Shown piece after piece: positions 37,591 through 47,867 of a DNA stretch of 64,000 nt. Location of the stretch: NCBI RefSeq assembly GCF_030936135.1, contig NC_082595.1, positions 21,527,930 to 21,591,929 of the forward strand, in the 5' to 3' direction. The notes below the pieces were generated by a model. The model ran no database searches. It saw only the letters and a program-made list of their open reading frames with translations, and had not been told where the DNA came from. The translations under genes were made by a program, and so were the position numbers. This stretch comes from Gavia stellata. Its lineage: Eukaryota > Chordata > Aves > Gaviiformes > Gaviidae. Every line of letters starts with the position of its first letter. Positions within the stretch are counted from its first letter, which is position 1.

Positions 37591-39988
37591 TGCCTGTTTT
37601 TAATTTCTTTTTTTTTTTTCCTTTTTATTTTTATTTAATTACATAGAGGAATGACAACAAAGAATGCCATGTCAAGGAATTGCTTGCATTTAAGACAAAC
37701 CTTTCACTTGCTTCATTGTAATTCTTCTTTATTGAAGTAGGGTCTCAAAACCTTTAAGGAGTTTGGTACCTGTCTCCTAAGAAGATCAGCAACATACGCT
37801 GCTAGAACAAGACTTGGGGGTGTGGGGGACAAAAGTAGTGTACCTCTTGATAAACACGAGGAGCAGCTCTCAGGCCACTGTAAAATGGTGGGAGGAGACA
37901 AAAGAGAAGGAGATGAAGTCTCACACTGGATCAGCTTTGAGGAGGAAACTTGGGACAATGATAATTAATGACAGAATATTTTGCAGTAAGATGAGTGGCA
38001 AATGCACATTTTATTAATGTGCCAAACAGGAGCAGTGACAAATGAGATTGCATGATAGGCTGGGTGATTAGTTTTTTCCTCATTTCATGGGTTCATGCGC
38101 TGGACCCAATGCTATGCATGTGCTGCATGATTTTCTAAGTAGAACTAAAATGCATGTACGTTGATGTAAAGCAGAAGAAAATTTTGTGACACTGCTGAGC
38201 ATGCCTAGCAAAGAACAGATCTTGTTCGCTACTTAGAAATATTTTCTGTATTTTCTCATTGTCTATGATTCTGACTATGATCTCTGTATAAACACGGGCA
38301 AGTAAGTAATTCTATTTCTCTGCTTTCAATAGACTATTTGTAAAGACATGCATTATCATTCACCATCTTCTTTTAAAATATGATTTTGATAATAGAAGGA
38401 AACTTGTTTTAATTATTTCTTTTCCTACGGACTTTTTGACTGGCTGAGATCCAAATGAAATGTCACACAGAAGAGATGCTGAAGGAGACAGAGGAAAGAC
38501 GTTCTGCCCACACTTACCTAATATAAGACCAGTGAGTAGATTTTCGAGTTGCTCCTCCTGATGCCCTGTCTTACAAGAGCAGTGAAGGATCGAGAAACAC
38601 ACCTGATCCAGGCACTCTGCGTTTTTCTCAGCATTTGCTAAAATATTAAGATTTTGGCTGTCCTTCCCCTCCTTTCAGCCCCCTTCCCTTCCCCTCCTTT
38701 CAGCCCCCTTCCCTTCCCCTTCAGACTGCAAGTGAGCAACCCGTTGTCCCCTGCCTGGGCAGTGCCAGTGGAGGGCACTCTAGCACTGCTTTTGCCAGAT
38801 CAGACCTTGTCCAGGGTTTCGGTTCAGGCTGGGATTCTGAAAAAAAGTGTTCAAAACCAGTTGAGTAACCTGTTTCATCCAGATGCTGCTACTAGATTTC
38901 TCAGCATTTTATGCGGTTTCCCTCTCTGTGCACTTTAGAAATGACCTTCCTTGATTAAGGCCCAGACTACATGTGAAAATTTGAGCAATCATAAATTGCT
39001 CCAACTGGTCTGCTGAAGTTTAGGTTGTCTTGTAGTATTCTGCACATAACCACCCTTCCATGTATCTTAACTGTTTGCAAGTGCTGGCTTCACTCCTACG
39101 GCCAGTGGGACAATTTGCTTGCACTCTGGTTTGCTGTATAGTAGTCAGTGAAAGCAAAAAGGGAAAGGGAAGTATTTGAAAAGGCTGTAGAAAGCTGTGC
39201 TGCATACAAATGCCTTGCCGGACAGCCACAAAGACAATCAATCTGCAAATGGTTATCTTAGGAAGCGTTCCTGTTTAATTTTAATTTTAGAAGTACAAGA
39301 ATCATGCAGTATGTGAATTTACTGGAACATTTTGTAGTATTTACTGTGTGAAAAGGAAGTCAGAATTATTGATGTTACGAGTCATCTTCCGATTTCTTGG
39401 GGGAAGTCTGGAGCCAACTGCTGTGACAGGAGAAGTAGGTAGAGTTGCTGGGGAGTTTTATTCCTCATGGCTCAGAGTAATATCAGATTAGGCTAATCTT
39501 TATGCTGATAGTATAAATCATCCACTTTGAAATGGCTTTTGCGTTTGCGTCTAGGGTTGTTAGACACTCTCTTTGGCCCTGCCTTGCTATATCTAGTTGC
39601 TTGAGTCAGTGCTGCTGTAATTAGTGAGGAAAGTCCTGAGCCCTGGCTTCTTGGAACAGCAAGACTCCATGGTTTAGTCTAGATATCACAGAGTCCCGCA
39701 GTGAACATCTCACTCACGAACTAAAGTTATGATCTTTCAATGAAACCATTAAAGAGTGAATGAAGTAAATGCATCATAGATACATTCATTTCTACTGGTA
39801 GTAGAAATGTTTACTAACTTGACCATTAACCCTGGACTGAAGGCTAGGTTTTTGATAACTGCTGTATCATAAAATTTCAAATAGTTATGAACTGGAACAA
39901 AAGTGTGCATTGAATACTGAAGGACAGTTTACATGTCAGCTACTGTATGAGCTAGACTTATTCTAAGAAATTGAATTCTCTCTTCTCA
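37591..39988. other. Intergenic sequence upstream of the NLRC4 pseudogene
   Basis: No gene was recognised. It contains a T run at about 37610-37620 and the pyrimidine-rich tandem duplication at 38671-38720. The non-coding first exon or promoter of the former NLRC4 gene may lie here but is not identifiable by eye. Confidence 0.55.
38671..38720. repeat. Two exact copies of a 25-bp pyrimidine-rich unit
   Basis: The unit CCTTTCAGCCCCCTTCCCTT plus CCCCT is present at 38671-38695 and again exactly at 38696-38720, preceded by a partial CCTTCCCCT. It is a recent local duplication in intergenic DNA. The unit looks like a polypyrimidine tract with CAG, but no exon follows. Confidence 0.95.
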
Positions 39989-40238
39989 GTGGAATTTATA
40001 GAAAGCAACATTCAAAGAATGGGAGTGATCACTGTCAAGCAAATAGCAGATGATCTTTTGGCCTGCAATGTCATGTCTTGTGAGGAAGTGAATACCATCA
40101 CCTGTGAAAAGGTTGAATAAGAAGCCTCAAGAATGATGATTTACATGATTTTGAATAAAGGTTCAGAAGCCTGCAATATTTTGGTTAAATCGCTTCAGAA
40201 ACACAACCCTTTTCTCTTTCATGACCTGCAAGGATATT
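39989..40238 (+). pseudogene. NLRC4: NLRC4 pseudogene exon 1 (CARD)
   Basis: In frame from 39989 it reads [20 protein letters not shown], then [20 protein letters not shown] and KVE, followed by a stop (TAA 40118-40120) where the family has Gln. It continues EASRMMIYMILNKGSEACNI to the end of the CARD. The position of the start Met reads GTG, and about four codons after the first eight are deleted compared with mammals. The donor TATT/GTAAGT at 40239 is intact. Confidence 0.92.
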
Positions 40239-41624
40239 GTAAGTATTACTGGTTATATTTTTGTCTTCCAGTCAGGACTTAAATTATTATAGAAAAAAAA
40301 CATGAAAAACTTGCAATGCACTCATTTTTACAATAGTCTTATAATTCTGTAGTTAAGTAAACTCTAATTCAATTTGTATGGTCTGAATTATTTCTTCTGA
40401 GAGAATAAGACAGTGAACACTAAGAATTTTTACAAACTGTAAGACACTAAGAGGGGAAACCCAAATCCAGTTAAAAATTCTGAAAGGGTGAAAATCATCT
40501 GTGATCAGATAACTGAAGTTCAGACAGTTAAACACATCCCATCACTTGTTTATGGTAAGTGAGTTGTGGGTGAGCTGAACACTGAATTAGATCAGTTCTA
40601 TGGACAAAATTAATATAAAATTTAATGGGGATATGTAATGAGTTTTTCAAATGTAAACCTCTTCCCTGGAAGCTGAAACTACTTGTGCACAGGCTGCAAG
40701 TTTGTTACGTTGTTAGAGGACTATCTTATTGTATGAATGTAATGCATACACCTAGGCTAATCTTTCAGCACTCCCAGAGGGCATGACGTTTGTTACCAAA
40801 GCATTTCCCTAAAACAGATTTCCCTGATTTCCTTCAGTTTGTGGGACTCTGCTGCTTTACCCACCTGCTTCAAAAGTCTGATCTTGAAATACATGTCTGA
40901 CTCAGCCCTGTTCCTTAGTCTATATTATGCACTTTAAAAAGCAGTGCATAGAAACCTTCTAGGACTCCCTTTAGAAGCTGTTTTTTTGTAAGCTTCAGAC
41001 TTTATAGACGTTACTACATTTTATTATGTCTCTGATGGAAGGTTCAAGTAAGCTCACCTCCAAACTGTATGAAAGCAACTCTTGGACTAACCAAAAGTAA
41101 CAAAAATGCAAAAGACATAGTTTAAAAAAAGACCTAGATTAAAAGTTCATTTTGCTCCAATTGTCAAAAACCGTTACTGATTTACAAATCTCTCTCTTAA
41201 GACCCTAGTACCTTTCATATATATATAAATGGTGTCTTTCCATATTAAAACCTTATTACATGAAAAACTCATACTCTCGTCATGCATTTGCACATATAAA
41301 CTTTCATATGCTTGTATGCAAGCTTACATTTTTGGAATTCAATGCATAAATAGAATAAGTCCAAAAGGCCCTCAAATAAGGAATTAAGTGGAGCCACAGT
41401 GGTATCTGCAGACTATATGAATCTTCTGCACAAGGAGTAACTGCAGCCCTTATCAATTAAGTCTTGCCTAGACAGTGGACAATAAATACATCTCGTGCCT
41501 CTTGCTTACCACTATTTCATTGATTTAGCAAGTACATTCAGACAGTTCATCCAAAAGTAATGAAATTTTAATTGACAAACTCATTGACTATTTAATTCAC
41601 TGATACATGATCTGTTTGCCTTAG
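40239..41624 (+). other. NLRC4 pseudogene intron 1
   Basis: AT-rich intron from donor GTAAGT to acceptor GCCTTAG (41618-41624). Nothing else was recognised. Confidence 0.6.
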
Positions 41625-43443
41625 GTACTACCAGGCAAGTGGAACAAGATAAATTAAATTACTTGATTCAGAATTTAAAGTATGTGTATCTGTCTTAAGC
41701 TTTTCAAAAATACCATCCTCTGGATAGTGATTTTGACACAATTTTTGATTTGGGAACTGCCTATAGTGACATCTTGCTGTGGCAAAAAGATACACATAAT
41801 AGCAGGAAAAGGCAGCTGACGTTAAATGTCCTTCTGGAGGAATTGAAAAATCCCTGCACTATAGAAGGAGAAGCTGGCAAAGGAGAAAAACAACTCTTCT
41901 AAAAAGAATTGCTGTACTCTGGGTTTCTGATAATCGCTCTGCTTTGAAAAAATTCCAATTTGTTTTCTTTATCAGCCTGACTAGCACAAGAGGTGGAATA
42001 TATGAGACTGTCTGTGATCAGCTTCTTTTTGAACAATACCCCATCTGCAAACAAGATTTCATGAAAATGCTACTAGTACAAAGACAAATGGTTCTTTTCC
42101 TGTTAGATGGATATGATGAATTCAAACCCCAAAACTGTCCAGAGATAGAAGCAATGATTAAAGAAAACCACAAATTTAAGAACGTGGTCATTATTGCTAC
42201 CAGGACTGAGTCTATCCATAAAATCAGACAGTTGGATCACTGATTGCTGAAATAAGAAATCTATCGGAGGAGAGTTGCAAGAAGCTCATTAAAAATGCCT
42301 TGACAAGTAAGATGGCTGATGGTCTGTTAAACCAGCTTAAAGAGGCCCCTTCCATGAAGAACCTTATGAAGACTCCACTCTTTGTCATCATTGCTTGTGC
42401 CATGCAGATGGGTGAAAGTAGTTTCCATCCAAGCACCCAGACTCTACTTTTCTCTACTTTGTATGATTTGATGGTGGAGAAAAACAGGTACAAAACAAAA
42501 GAAATAACAGGAAATCGTATTATACTGAGCATAAATCATTGTGGAGACTTAGCTTTAGATGGAATATTTGATCAAAGATTTGATTTTCAGTCTGAGGATT
42601 TAGCTGACATAAAAGAAGTCCTGCTAGCTTCATTCAGGTCTTCTGAATAAATATACAGCTCAGACTAAAGCCAACATAACATTCTTTCATAAATCATTTC
42701 AGGACTACACTGCAGGCAGAAAATTTTGCAAACTACTGACATCCTGCCAAGAAGCAGGGGTGAAGAAAGGGTATAGTTATCTACAGAAAATTAATACTAC
42801 TTCAGATACTACTAATACTTATTTCAATTTGCTCCTCTACACTTGTGGATCCTCTCTAGATGCCACTAGAATAATTGTGGACTTACTGAAAAGAATTGAT
42901 CAGCATAGAGATATTTCTCAACAGTTTTCATTCAAGAATCTGGCTTTGGAAAGCAAATACACAAAAAAGTCAGAAAATATAAGAGAAAAGGAAGATTTCA
43001 ATAAAACTGACAAGGATATCTTTGTGGACTGTGTCATTAATTTCTTTAATGGAAGTTCCTCAAAATCAGCATTGAGCAGAAATTTTGAAGAGGTTTTTTG
43101 TGATAAAAGTATTTACATTAGTAGTCAAAATATCATAATTTATTTCTCTGATTTTTTTAGATACTTACCAAATTGTGTTAGTGTACTAGAACTGATTAAT
43201 TTAGATTTTTTTGGAAATTACTCACCAAGTAAGGAAATAGACAATGAGAATGTGGAAGATCTTCAAATCGGTTCACTTAAAATTTACATTCCTGCAAACT
43301 GTCTCCTTATCCTTCAACTGGAACCAGTGTCTCAGACAGTCTCTACCCAACCTTTTCCATGGACTCATTATTTTGTAGACCTCTGTCATATTCTCCGTAG
43401 GTCATTCCTTTCAGACGTTCATATTTTCACACAAAACCATTAA
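41625..43443 (+). pseudogene. NLRC4: NLRC4 pseudogene exon 2 (NACHT, winged helix and helical domains)
   Basis: The large central exon reads RQVEQDKLNYLIQNLKYVYLS, then TAA (41696), then AFQKYHPLDSDFDTIFDL and on to the P-loop GEAGKG. Two extra bases (GA) shift the frame there, giving TAA at 41900. The next frame carries [20 protein letters not shown] and the Walker B/sensor region [20 protein letters not shown]. One base is missing at about 42232 (stop 42241). The next frame carries LMKTPLFVIIACAMQMGES and GDLALDGIFDQRFDF until a TTCATTCA duplication (42629-42636) shifts it again. The final long frame (42760-43443, 227 codons) has YLQKINTTSDTTNTYFNLLL and DFFRYLPNCVSVLELINLDF. Near 43297 another shift hides VSLSFNWNQCLRQSL. 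Homology is lost after about 43350. Confidence 0.92.
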
Positions 43444-43551
43444 TTACTTTTCACGAGAACCTAGTATCACTGAAGTGTATCTGTTCTACAAATGTATTTG
43501 TTTCTGTATTAAATTAACATGCTGTATACATTTATGGGATTTTTTTGGCAG

Positions 43552-43644
43552 GTGGACTTATTGATGGAATAAAGAAACTTGTGAATGCTGAAAGGCTTGT
43601 ACTTGACAACATAAGTATGGATGAAGGTGATGCAAATAAATTAG
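43552..43644 (+). pseudogene. NLRC4: NLRC4 pseudogene LRR exon (first recognisable)
   Basis: A 93-bp exon with acceptor TTTTTTGGCAG and a GTGATT donor reads GLIDGIKKLVNAERLVLDNI then SMDEGDANKL. It matches the LRR beginning [20 protein letters not shown] in mammals. The frame is open. Confidence 0.85.
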
Positions 43645-46159
43645 GTGATTTCCTCTCTCCTATTTCATACAATAATCAAGCACATATAGTGCTGAGAATG
43701 TGAATGTTTTAACAAGTTGGTCTGAAGTTTGTACACTATTAGGACTTGAAAACCCTATCATTTAATTTAAAGAAGTAATTTCTTATATATTTGCATTGAA
43801 GTCTTGATAGGTTCTGTATCCTGATCGTCACAAAGTATTAGAGTGCTCCTTTCAAGTTAGTAATGCATACTGTAGTCAAACAGATTTAACATACTGATCC
43901 CAGGCATGAACTGCAAGTCAGGAGGTTGCAAAGGTGATATAGTTCCCTTCCTTGACCTATTGCTGACTTTCTGCAAGGTCAGTCACTGGATACCAAGGTT
44001 GAAAAGTTTGAATAATGTTTGCTAGGGCCACACAACCCAGTAACTGAAATGGAGATGGCAATCCATATGTCTAGCCATCCTCTCCTTGATGGCATGGTAA
44101 AAGAATGCTTCTCCTGGATTTGTTCCACAAGAAGATCACATTTGATCTTCTGTGAGTTACTTTCTCTCAGCTGAGGGGCAGATGTAAAATGCAGTAAGGA
44201 AAGTTTATATAAAGATTTTATATAAATCCTAAGTATAAAGATTATATAAAAGAGAAAGGTAAACTATTGCATAGCTCTGTAAATGAACAAAATAGGAAAG
44301 CAAATAATGGATTATGCAAGCCAAACTAATTTTTGAAGTTGTTTTTGTTTCAATCATTGCCAAAAAGATTCATTCTGATCAGGTACCTACTCAAATCATT
44401 TTAACAAGGTCACAGTAGTACAAATAAGGATAAATAAAAATTATTTAACTAAAACAGATTAACTCAGGTTAGCAGAACTTAGGGAAATTCACAGTTAAGT
44501 ATGTAAGGAACAAGCTGAAAGAATTATTGAACGATAGACAACTGTCTCTGAGAATTTGTGGAGGCAGGAAAGTGGAAAATCCAGTATCTTTGCCTTGAAA
44601 GGAGGAAATCATAGACAAGCCAACCTCACTTTGATACCAAGAAAAATTCTGAGACAGATTATCACACAAACATTCTGTAAGCACTTAAATTATAGAGATA
44701 AAAGGTAGCGTGAACAAATCACATCAAACCTTTCCAGGGAACAGGATAAGAAGATTGTGAAATGGTAAGTCTGGATCTATCATGACTCAAATCAGGCTTT
44801 TAACACTATCCTATACAACATCCTTAACAAGAAGCTAATTAAATGTATATAAATAAAATGGTTGAAAAATTACTTTCAAAGAGTTATCACAAATGTTTCC
44901 CTAAGTGAGAGAACATTTTGATATAATCAATTAAGTCCTTCCTTGGTCTAAACAATATTTTAACTGATGGCTTAAATTGCAGAATGGAGGATACGCCTAT
45001 AAAATTTCAGATGATACTGAGCTTGGAAGGCTTACAAGCCCTGTTGGAATGCAAAACCATAAATAAAATTGGATGCACTTAAGAGGTGGTCCAAAAACAA
45101 TGGTACGGAATTCAGTATAGACAGATGTAAAGGGCTGTATCTGGGAATGAGACATCAATTTATGACTATAAAATGGAGATTAACCTGTGTAGCAGGAAAG
45201 AATCAGAGGTCTTCTGTGGAAAACTGGAAATATTATTCTATTGCAAAAAACATGTGCTGGTGAGTGCTGAGCAACAAATCTATGCCCAACCTCAGTATCA
45301 TAATTAAGAAAGGTATAGAGAAATTGAGAGAGAGCACCAAGAACAGCTATAGGGTATGAAAATGTGACTTATGAGGAATGGTTTAGTTTTGTTTTGATTG
45401 AGAGAGAAGTCTGAAAAAGATATGATAGATTTTTTGTGTTCTTTAAACATTGCTACAAAAAGTTGATAATCAACCATTATTTTTGTTCACTGGGAGAAGA
45501 GACTAGCTAAATTTGCAACAAAGAATATTTAGATTGGATATTGGCAGAAACTTTCTAAAGCCAGGAAGGTAAAATAGCACCTAAGGAGAATATGGAAATT
45601 TTCAAAGAGCAAAATAGATAAATATGTATCATAAATGGTTTAGGCTTATCAATATCCTGCCTCATTACAGATGCTTAGACTCTAAGGTCCCATATAGTCC
45701 TACTCTTCCACAATTCGCTGATCCTGTAAAATATATATTTTTATATCATAATAAAAAACTTGACAGCTCCTTGTGAAGCAGGAGGTTGAAGTCTCCGGGG
45801 CTTAAACCACTACAGAATCTCCCATGTATTCAGACAGCTTTGCCCTGTTTCTGTGTTACAAAGATGTCTCAAAGTCGTCTCATCACCACTGAAGATTCAT
45901 TTAGCCAGTAGAGTATAAGTTACGCAGAACCATTACTCCAGCTCTTATGGCTGGCCAGGTCCTTTATTTCATTAATTCCTGGAGACACAATTAACAAGAG
46001 AGCACAGTTTGCATTGGAGGGACATCAGAAAAGTGAGAAAAACCCAGAGGCTATTAAAAATCTTGTCTTGCTCTTCATTAAAAAGCAAAGAAAGGTGCAA
46101 TAGAAGGCAAGTTATGCTGCACTGAAAACATGTATAACAAGCTTTTTTCCCTCCTGTAG
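43645..46159 (+). other. Gap between NLRC4 pseudogene LRR exons
   Basis: This interval should hold at least one further LRR exon (the family block around KKMCLFHLTHLSDIGEGM). I could not find it. Most of the interval is AT-rich, plus the LINE at about 44590-45735. The acceptor CTCCTGTAG closes it. Confidence 0.55.
44590..45735 (+). mobile_element. Degenerate CR1/L3-type LINE inside the NLRC4 pseudogene
   Basis: Broken plus-strand frames carry non-LTR reverse-transcriptase landmarks in order: ANLTLIPRKILRQII (44620-44670), a DSNQAFNTILYNIL segment corresponding to the DFSKAFDTV box (about 44790), FRYYAWK-like decay of the ADDTKL box (about 45010), and LDALKRWSKNNGTEFSIDRC followed by KGLYLGM (45070-45150). 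The end GGTCCCATATAGTCCTAC resembles a CR1-type 3' UTR (about 45690). It is very old and stop-riddled, with approximate ends. It occupies the gap between LRR remnants where an expected LRR exon is missing. Confidence 0.7.
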
Positions 46160-46252
46160 CTCAGAATCTTTGTAATTTGCCAAAACTGAATATACTTGAT
46201 TTGTCGGAAAATTACTTAGAAAAGAAAGGAAAATATGCTATCCACAGACTTG
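46160..46252 (+). pseudogene. NLRC4: NLRC4 pseudogene LRR exon with dead splice donor
   Basis: It reads [20 protein letters not shown] then [10 protein letters not shown] and aligns to the [21 protein letters not shown] of mammals. The exon should end at CTTG, but the next bases are ATAAGT where GTAAGT is expected, so the donor GT is mutated to AT at 46253-46254. The reading frame then runs to TAA shortly afterwards (46276-46278). The acceptor is intact. Confidence 0.88.
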
Positions 46253-46577
46253 ATAAGTCAGAAGATTTCTTTAGATAACTCATTTAAATGGGGAATAAGC
46301 TTCAATTCTAGGACTTATCCAGGCAGAAATTCAAGAGTTCTTCCCTCTTTTATTTTTAAGTAGGATATAATTGGTATCCTGAAGTATTTGGTCTCAAATA
46401 GAAGTGTGGAATATTGTATGCAGTTGGGTGCTCTGTCTTTGCTATCAAAGCAACAGTCTTGGAGTCTTTAACCTACCAGTATTTTCTTCACTGTTGAAAT
46501 GTGATTTGGTTTAACTTTTTAAAGTGATTTTACAGCAAACTGTTATAACCAAAAAAATTACACTTACTTTCATTTAG

Positions 46578-46745
46578 TTGATGGCTTAAATGTCCTACCT
46601 GGGATGAAAGTACTGGTGCTTCCCTGGAGAGATGATGTAAAGGTTTGCCTAACAAAATTGTTAGAACTACTGGAAACAATGCCACAACTGACAAAACCTG
46701 GATTGAGGAAATGGAGCCTCACTGATGGGGAGGTAGGAATACTAG
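46578..46745 (+). pseudogene. NLRC4: NLRC4 pseudogene LRR exon (open)
   Basis: A 168-bp exon with acceptor TTTCATTTAG and donor CTAG/GTAAGT, free of stops: DGLNVLPGMKVLVLPWRDDV, then KVCLTKLLELLETMPQLTKP and GLRKWSLTDGEVGIL. It corresponds to the mammalian segment with LTALMLPWGCDV and LKNWRLTDTEIRILG. It is the best preserved exon of the locus. Confidence 0.9.
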
Positions 46746-46869
46746 GTAAGTAAAGGTGCTGTGGATGAGCAAAAGATGAAGGACAAAAACCAGAAAAACT
46801 CAAAACGAGTTCAGGAAATGCAGCAACTTTTAATAATGTAAGTGAAATAGCATCAAGTCTGGGTAGGAC

Positions 46870-46887
46870 ATATATATATATATATAA
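46870..46887. repeat. TA dinucleotide microsatellite
   Basis: About nine TA units in the intron between the last two NLRC4 pseudogene exons. It is a simple repeat. Confidence 0.75.
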
Positions 46888-47550
46888 AACACATTAGGTG
46901 AGCCAAATAATGAGCTACATTTCAACTCAACAAAGACCATTTTTCACTGGATAAATAGTGCAAGGAAGACTGCTGGCAAATGGAGATTACTGGTGAAGAA
47001 TCTCCTTGAGAGGGAATCTTTTCTGATTGACGGATTACTATCTCCTCCATAAACATCAAGGTAGGTAGTTGAAGATCAGGGAGATATAAAAACTACCTGG
47101 ATTCACACCACTCACCCCTTCCGAGAATACAGTAGAAATGAAATGTCAAAATAAATGAGAATTTTCATGAGGCTGATCTTGCAATGCTTTTGTGTGAGTG
47201 TTCATAAGCAGCAGTCCATAGTCCATTTTAGCTAATGACCTCTCTGTAATTAAAAGTATCCTGTTGTATGCAACATACTGCATGTTAAGTTTTAACAAGG
47301 AAGAAAAGTCTAGATATAAAAAAAATTGTGAACTGTGGCTGCTATATTTTACATTCTTCATTCCAAAAAAGAAAAAAAGTAATATGCAAGTACATGTTTA
47401 ATTCCTTTTCTATTGATGGTGGTACTTTTTTAAGCATAGAAGTTCAACTGAATTCAATAAGATTCAATTCTTCAATATCCTGAACAGGAATCATTCTCTT
47501 CATTAGGGCTTGAAGCAAAAATACATATATAAATAAATATATGTTCACAG

Positions 47551-47867
47551 GCAAATTTTTTGAGAAAGAACACCTGAAGAACCTTCAGCACTTGGACTTG
47601 GCAATGAATTGTGTGACAAGCGATGGCTGGCTTTCCTTCATGCAGCCACTGATCTCTCTCAGGTAGCTGGTATCTGTAGATTTCAGCAGCAAACAAGACT
47701 GGGTGCCTGCACCACTGTTAGTCTGCAAATTAAGTCAGGTACTAACCACACTGAATTCTTTAAAGGAGATTAAAGTGACTGGATGGAAGTTTGATTGCCA
47801 TGACCTTGGACTTATTAATGGTGCAAAAGTAAACTGCAGAAAACAATTTCAGCTAGTGCATTCTTAA
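47551..47867 (+). pseudogene. NLRC4: NLRC4 pseudogene terminal LRR exon
   Basis: The acceptor is TTCACAG. It reads KFFEKEHLKNLQHLDLAMNC, then VTSDGWLSFMQPLISLR, then TAG (47664-47666) where the family has Gln. It continues in the same frame LVSVDFSSKQDWVPAPLLVC, then KLSQVLTTLNSLKEIKVTGW and KFDCHDLGLINGAK. It ends at TAA 47865-47867, about 7 codons beyond the mammalian C-terminus. Homology to the mammalian end (LSQVLSKLTFLQEARLVGW, VITGAFK) is clear. Confidence 0.92.

Larger units (their letters stand above)
39989..47867 (+). pseudogene. NLRC4: NLRC4 (inflammasome NLR) unitary pseudogene
   Basis: Six remnant exons match the CARD-NACHT-LRR receptor NLRC4 in order on the plus strand, head-to-head with YIPF4 as in mammals. 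NLRC4 normally assembles with NAIP sensors of bacterial flagellin and secretion needles to activate caspase-1. The copy cannot make that protein. The start ATG position reads GTG, stop codons fall in the CARD exon (40118), the NACHT exon (41696) and the last LRR exon (47664), and frameshifts occur at about 41885, 42232, 42632 and 43297. One splice donor is AT rather than GT, and at least one LRR exon plus the sequence after residue ~560 is missing. Introns remain, so it is a decayed resident gene, not a processed copy. Exon boundaries still carry usable GT/AG at most sites. A partial non-coding transcript is possible. Confidence 0.93.

Noticed and set aside
39989-47867. The possibility that the NLRC4 locus is functional with non-standard splicing.
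   Set aside because: Lesions are independent and spread over the CARD, NACHT and LRR exons, including one inside the P-loop. No splice choice could avoid all of them.
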